Part shown: positions 59,743 to 64,000 of the stretch, in pieces | How positions within the stretch are numbered: the stretch's first letter is position 1 | Layout: each line of letters begins with the position of its first letter | Assembly: GCF_016859285.1 (NCBI RefSeq) | Contig: NC_053417.1 | Location: 23,156,706-23,220,705 of the forward strand | Direction of reading: 5' to 3' | From: Xiphias gladius | Lineage: Eukaryota; Chordata; Actinopteri; Istiophoriformes; Xiphiidae | Length of the DNA: 64,000 nucleotides | Program-made: the position numbers and the translations under genes | The notes under the pieces: model-generated | What the model was told of the DNA's origin: nothing | Databases searched by the model: none | The model's input: the letters and a program-made list of their open reading frames with translations, nothing else

Positions 59743-62700
59743 GTATGGGGGGGGAGCTCCCTGCAAATGTCTCTGAAGTAACTGGCTGCACGAGCAGCGT
59801 TGCAAGAATGTGCGCGTTGCACCCAGGCATTAATGACACCCATTAACCTGTAAAGCTGTATGCTTCATAGGAATCATGGAAAGTTGCAGATAGAGATGTA
59901 TTAACCTTTTTTTTCCCCCTGAAACAATAGATAAAGATATAGATAGGTAGGCGTGTTGTTACAATTAAAATTGAAGCATGTACTATACTACAATAGTTAG
60001 ACAATGCACAACTGGCATCATTTTTTAAAGTTTTTATAATAGGACAGTCAGTTTAAGCTTGTATTTGCCCATATTTTTGGCTATTCCTTTGCAGTTTTTA
60101 CACGGGTGAGATAATAAATGTACCCGCAGGCTTATTCTCTGTGCACGGCATTGTCAACAGGTGTTCATGGGCCTACGTGGGGATAGTGCTGGGCTAAGTG
60201 CCACACTGCTTCCCAGTAAAGAAGTAGGTCACATCTGGTCCTACAATACGAGGCCCTCGGGGACAGAATACCTGTCTGGTACTACAGCCACTTGTCAAAT
60301 CCTTTCCTGATTGTGTTGGATTAAATTAAATAATCACATGGTGCGAGATAGGACTGAAGGCTGTACACCAAGCAGAACTGGGCACAGGGTTTTCCTCGTT
60401 TGGTTTGTTTTAACTTTGATTACATGACAATAAAGGTGACTACCAATATGACAGACCCACTTTTCTATTAGCAAAGATCTGTCTACGTCTATTACCCCCA
60501 GGGGTATCATATATTTTCACACCTCAGTGGTCATGTAATACCCATAATTTAGATTCCATTAACCCCATTACTGTATGTTTTTTTTGTTTGTTTGGTTTTT
60601 TTTTGGACAGATGTCCCTCCTGTGGCCGATGGAGGCAAATCAGACACCCTCGGGTCGACTGGCTCGGCCAGAAAAAGAGGAGGGGGGGCCAAGAAGGCAA
60701 TGCAGGCGAACAAGTCTGCCCTCAGGGCCCCCCGAGCCCTCTGCTGCCTCACCCTAAGCAACCCCATCCGCATGGCAGCCCTGGCCCTAGTGGAGTGGAA
60801 ATATCCTTTTTCTGAGTTGTTTGCTTCGGCGCATGCACTGTGGTTGGAGTGCGTTTATACAAACAGTCCTGCTTGTGATGCAAATGTATGATGTGTTAAT
60901 GAGTTACTGCTGGGATGTTGGCGGGATGAAGTTTAATTATGCAGCTGCGTGCATTTTCCTGGAAAGATGCATTCACGAGGCCTTTTGTACCCTTAACCGC
61001 AATCCTCAAGCCCTTTGATATTTTCATTCTTCTTGCCATTTTTGCCAACTGTGTGGCCATGGGCGTTACCAAGCCATACCCAGATGATGACTCTAATGCT
61101 ACCAATCACAAACTGGTGAGTTTCCAGTTGAGAGATACAGTATACAGTAGTTTAACTTGTTTTTTTTTTTAACTTACTTTTACATCTACATTATATGTGG
61201 AAACATGGCACAATGAGGTATTAAGGAAGACAAGTGAGGCTCAAACATGAGTTGAGATGATGTGGTATCACATTGAATTGAATAATTGCCTGATGTAATC
61301 ACCACAATATTACATACGGAGAAAAACGTCAAAACCTGACTTAATGGAAGAGTCTTCTTTATTTCAACAATGTGCTTCGACAAAGGGCCTGCGTCAGGCT
61401 GTTTTAAAGGATGTGTAAAAACACAATCTAAATACTCCGCAAGAACCCCCGAATCTGTGTCAGTCACCCAATGAGAACCAGACACGTACATGGACAGCCC
61501 TAAAGAATGTTGTTCTCATGACATAAAAATACACAACAAAATGTAACATAACCAACAATCATCACGGTCACAACATCCATCACAAAAAACCTGAGTGAAT
61601 ATGAAATCTTCCTGCATAGAAAAGAAAAAAAAAAAGGAAAGTACTGCAGATGTTTCATATCATCAGCCAACCTTTAATTTATTTCTTAATTCGTGTCCTT
61701 GATGCATTCATAAATCCACCCACACAGACTTAGTTATAGTGAATTATAGTAAATCAATCAGTGAGAGGATGTGTGAGAAGAAAATGTGATTAAAGGGACA
61801 TCTTAGATGGGCCAACACTAATTTTCAAAGAGATGCTGGCACTTTGATCGTACAGAGTTTTCTTTATCAGTCCGCTGAAGGAGTACTCAGTCCTTGGAAA
61901 TATGACATTTTATTGAAACTACAGAATGTTTATGATTATATTTTGTATGTTTCTACATTCCTGTTTTCCAAGGCTTGACTCTCATTACAACATCTCTTCT
62001 GGCTCTCTGGAGCTAACTCTCTCACGTCCTCTGAGTCATTTGAGGACGCCGACAGAAATGTGCGTGACTCACGGCAAAAGCGTAGGAAGTGGCAGTTTTA
62101 AGGGTTAATGAGAAGTTGTTCGTGAAGAGGACAGTAGTCAGCAGGTATGTTGCTGAAGGAAGTGCCTTCGTTGGACGGTAATGGTATTAGAGGGAAAAAG
62201 TTGTGCCCGGACCTTGGCTAGGTGACCCTGTCAGGGATCATGACTTGCTTAAACGCCAACCATCTGCCTCATCTCACTTCCCCCACCTTCAGTCTATCGC
62301 TTTCTCTCTCTGTTTCTGGTCATTTTTTTTCTCTGTAAATTCCAAATTATTATTCAAACTGAGAACGAGTCTGTTTTACTTCCTCAACAGCAGCTTTATA
62401 ACTTCACAAGAAGTCACATTGTTGTTGATGTTATCGCGTTGCTCGAAACAATCCTGACATAGTTTGCAGAGAGATTTAAAGTGATCGAATATTTTAGTTT
62501 TGATTTGAGGTGATTTTAGTTAAAAGAGTAGCAGGGACACACAAACACACACACACACACACACACACATACACCCCCCCACACACACAGACTTGCAGCA
62601 GGATAGATGTTTGCAGATCCTTTTATTGGATTTCACAGAGGAGCTAAGCTGACAGTTTGAGATTCTCTTCCTAACAGGGACCTAATAATCAGCTAATATC

Positions 62701-64000
62701 ATGAATGTTCGGATCAAGTTTTGGTTAATATTACAGGTTTTTTTTTGTGAATACCATTCATCTTTAAACCACATCATGCACGCATGGATTATTTTCACAG
62801 CCTTAGGTAGCCGTTAGCGTTAGCCTTAGCCTTAGCGGTGATTAGAAGCCTTAAAATGAAGGTTAAAGGAAAGGGATTCAGTGGCAGGCTTAAGCATGTG
62901 TTAGGCACTGGGTTAAGAGGTTAGTAAGCCACTGCAATCTGCCCTTAATAAATAACACGTTTGAGCTAAAGAAACAGGCATAAAAAAGACAATTAATGCC
63001 ACTTATTGGTGTATGAGTAGGTATCATCAGTTTCTAAATGTCTTTATTTTACTGTGACCATAACTTGTCATTTTCTTCAGCTCTCTTCCATATTTATTCC
63101 TTTCAGGTGAACTCACATTTAAAAAAAGGTCATTCCAATATTGCATAACCTTTCTTACAGCACCTTTTCTTTTCTTCTCAGGAACAAGTCGAGTATGTCT
63201 TCCTCGTCATCTTCACCATCGAGACCTTCACTAAAATTCTTGCCTACGGCTTGGTCATGCACCCCAGCGCCTATATACGCAGCGGATGGAACTTGCTTGA
63301 TTTCATTATCGTCATTGTCGGGTATTACGCTGCTTCCCTTAGTCATGATTTCCATCTCCAAATGTTCTATCGTTGAGAAAAAAGTGAAGCGCAACAGCTG
63401 TTTTCTGTGTCTGTGCAGGTTGTTCAGTGTAATAGCGGAGGCCATGACAGATCATAAGCCGGGAGAGGCTCACCATGCTGCAGGAAAACCTGGAGGCCTG
63501 GATGTCAAAGCGCTCCGAGCTTTCAGGGTGTTACGACCACTTCGACTCGTCTCTGGAGTGCCAAGTGCGTTCGTCGTTTGTAGTTGGTTTTTGCATGTGT
63601 CTTCCTGTGCTTCGTCCCACAAGCACCCTTGAAAAATGTGTGTTTGTCTCATCAGGTTTACAGATTGTGTTGAACTCCATCATGAAAGCCATGGTCCCCC
63701 TTCTCCACATCGGCATGTTGGTCATGTTTGTCATCATCATCTACGCTATTATCGGCTTGGAGCTCTTCATCGGCAGGATGCACAAGACGTGTTACTACAT
63801 CAGCACAGGTCTCTGCTCTCCAAACCTCAAAAAATCACTTATACACCGTCCAGATTTCATGGATGTGTAGGCTCACTGCCTGTTTTTTGTTTGTTTTTTT
63901 CCTGCTGTTCTCTGCTCCAGGTCTCATTATGGAGGACGACCCGACACCTTGTGCGTTTGCTGGGAGTGGGCGCTTTTGTGTCGGCAATGGGACCGAGTGC
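59724..64000 (+). CDS. cacna1f: L-type voltage-gated calcium channel alpha1 subunit, 5' part (7 exons, 278 aa, cut by window end)
   Basis: This forms the pore of a Cav1 channel. The human orthologue, Cav1.4, sustains transmitter release at photoreceptor synapses. The seven exons join in frame and cover: cytosolic N-terminus 1-70, IS1 about 71-90 ([19 protein letters not shown]), IS2 106-130 ([20 protein letters not shown]), IS3 141-158, the IS4 voltage sensor about 180-199 ([19 protein letters not shown], with Arg at every third place), IS5 212-240 and the first extracellular turret ([10 protein letters not shown], then [20 protein letters not shown]). Residues fit the L-type class. The choice of cacna1f over cacna1c, d or s rests mainly on the Xp11.23-like neighbours. 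Repeats II-IV lie outside the window. Confidence 0.87.
60611..60800 (+). CDS. cacna1f: cacna1f exon 2: N-terminal domain
   Basis: The acceptor is ttttttttggacag. It encodes a basic N-terminus, then [20 protein letters not shown] and VEW (human Cav1.4: [25 protein letters not shown]). It ends TGGAA before ATATCCTTTT, a U12-type AT donor rather than GT. Confidence 0.88.
60801..61009 (+). other. cacna1f: U12-type intron with AT-AA ends in cacna1f
   Basis: The donor ATATCCTTTT is the U12 minor-spliceosome consensus. CCCTTAAC at 60990-60997, 12 bases before the end, matches the U12 branch site. Frame and similarity force the join TGGAA|G, which puts the 3' end at ..CTCAA, so the ends would be AT-AA rather than AT-AC. 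Confidence 0.75.
61010..61115 (+). CDS. cacna1f: cacna1f exon 3: IS1
   Basis: It begins with G that completes Lys70, then [19 protein letters not shown] and [14 protein letters not shown] (human: PFPEDDSNTANHNL). The donor is ACTG|gtgagt. Confidence 0.93.
61116..63181 (+). other. cacna1f: cacna1f intron 3
   Basis: No exon was seen. A decayed repeat with CTTCGACAAAGGGCCTGCGT lies around 61330-61420 and a (CA)n at 62541-62569. Confidence 0.55.
62541..62569. repeat. (CA)n microsatellite in cacna1f intron 3
   Basis: About 14 units, followed by a short C run. Confidence 0.9.
63182..63321 (+). CDS. cacna1f: cacna1f exon 4: IS2 and IS3
   Basis: The acceptor is cttttcttctcag and the donor GTCGG|gtatta. 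It encodes [35 protein letters not shown] and IIVIVG, matching Cav1 channels. Confidence 0.95.
63419..63564 (+). CDS. cacna1f: cacna1f exon 5: IS4 voltage sensor
   Basis: The acceptor is gtgtctgtgcag and the donor CCAA|gtgcgt. It encodes [11 protein letters not shown], a His/Gly-rich S3-S4 loop, [20 protein letters not shown] and RLVSGVP. The four S4 arginines are present. Confidence 0.94.
63656..63808 (+). CDS. cacna1f: cacna1f exon 6: IS5
   Basis: The acceptor is ttgtctcatcag. It encodes [20 protein letters not shown] and [20 protein letters not shown]. The donor CACAG|gtctct is weak at +3 to +6 but is fixed by the frame and by similarity on both sides. Confidence 0.92.
63921..64000 (+). 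CDS. cacna1f: cacna1f exon 7: extracellular turret, truncated by window end
   Basis: The acceptor is tctgctccag. It encodes [20 protein letters not shown] and GNGTEC and continues past the window. Human Cav1.4 has EEDPSPCASSGSGRAC at this place. Confidence 0.9.

Noticed and set aside
63141..63632. A single long plus-strand open frame across cacna1f exons 4 and 5
   Set aside because: It is partly out of frame with the channel protein and ignores clear splice sites that give the correct Cav1 sequence.

Overview
The window is vertebrate nuclear DNA, almost certainly from a teleost fish and probably a percomorph. The evidence is the presence of intron-rich vertebrate genes with conserved splice sites, many long (CA)n, (GA)n and (AT)n microsatellites, and repeated interspersed elements of types common in spiny-rayed fish genomes. 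I saw no bacterial or viral gene and no CRISPR array.

Five protein-coding genes can be assembled exon by exon, and every exon junction keeps frame. From left to right: (1) minus strand, 3755-29748, a 16-coding-exon MAGI-type scaffold gene of 1442 codons, best called magix. (2) Plus strand, 41487-48613, gpkow, a G-patch/KOW spliceosomal protein of 516 aa in 11 exons. (3) Minus strand, 49078-51901, pqbp1, a WW-domain splicing factor of 224 aa in 6 coding exons, with a likely non-coding first exon near 53967. (4) Plus strand, 54069-57885, timm17b, a mitochondrial inner-membrane translocase subunit of 173 aa in 6 exons. (5) Plus strand, 59724 to the window end, the first 7 exons of an L-type calcium-channel alpha1 gene, best called cacna1f. 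It covers repeat I up to the start of the pore loop and runs off the end.

The human orthologues MAGIX, GPKOW, PQBP1, TIMM17B and CACNA1F all lie in Xp11.23, so this is a compact fish version of that block. gpkow and pqbp1 converge tail to tail, with poly(A) signals about 50 bases apart. pqbp1 and timm17b diverge from one short shared promoter. gpkow and pqbp1 both act in pre-mRNA splicing. The other three genes act at cell junctions, in mitochondrial import and in calcium entry, so the grouping looks ancestral rather than an operating pathway.

The magix gene is the most informative feature. Human MAGIX is a small single-PDZ protein. The fish gene still has PDZ0, a guanylate-kinase-like domain, a WW domain and four further PDZ domains, but it lacks the second WW and the PDZ3 of MAGI1-3, and it ends in a C-terminal motif that also ends human MAGIX. 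Splicing features of note are a GC-AG intron in magix and a U12-type intron with AT-AA ends in cacna1f.

The rest is introns and spacers with short non-autonomous DNA-transposon copies, decayed interspersed repeats and microsatellites. The leftmost 3.7 kb holds a probable magix 3' UTR and a GC-richer stretch in which no gene could be supported.
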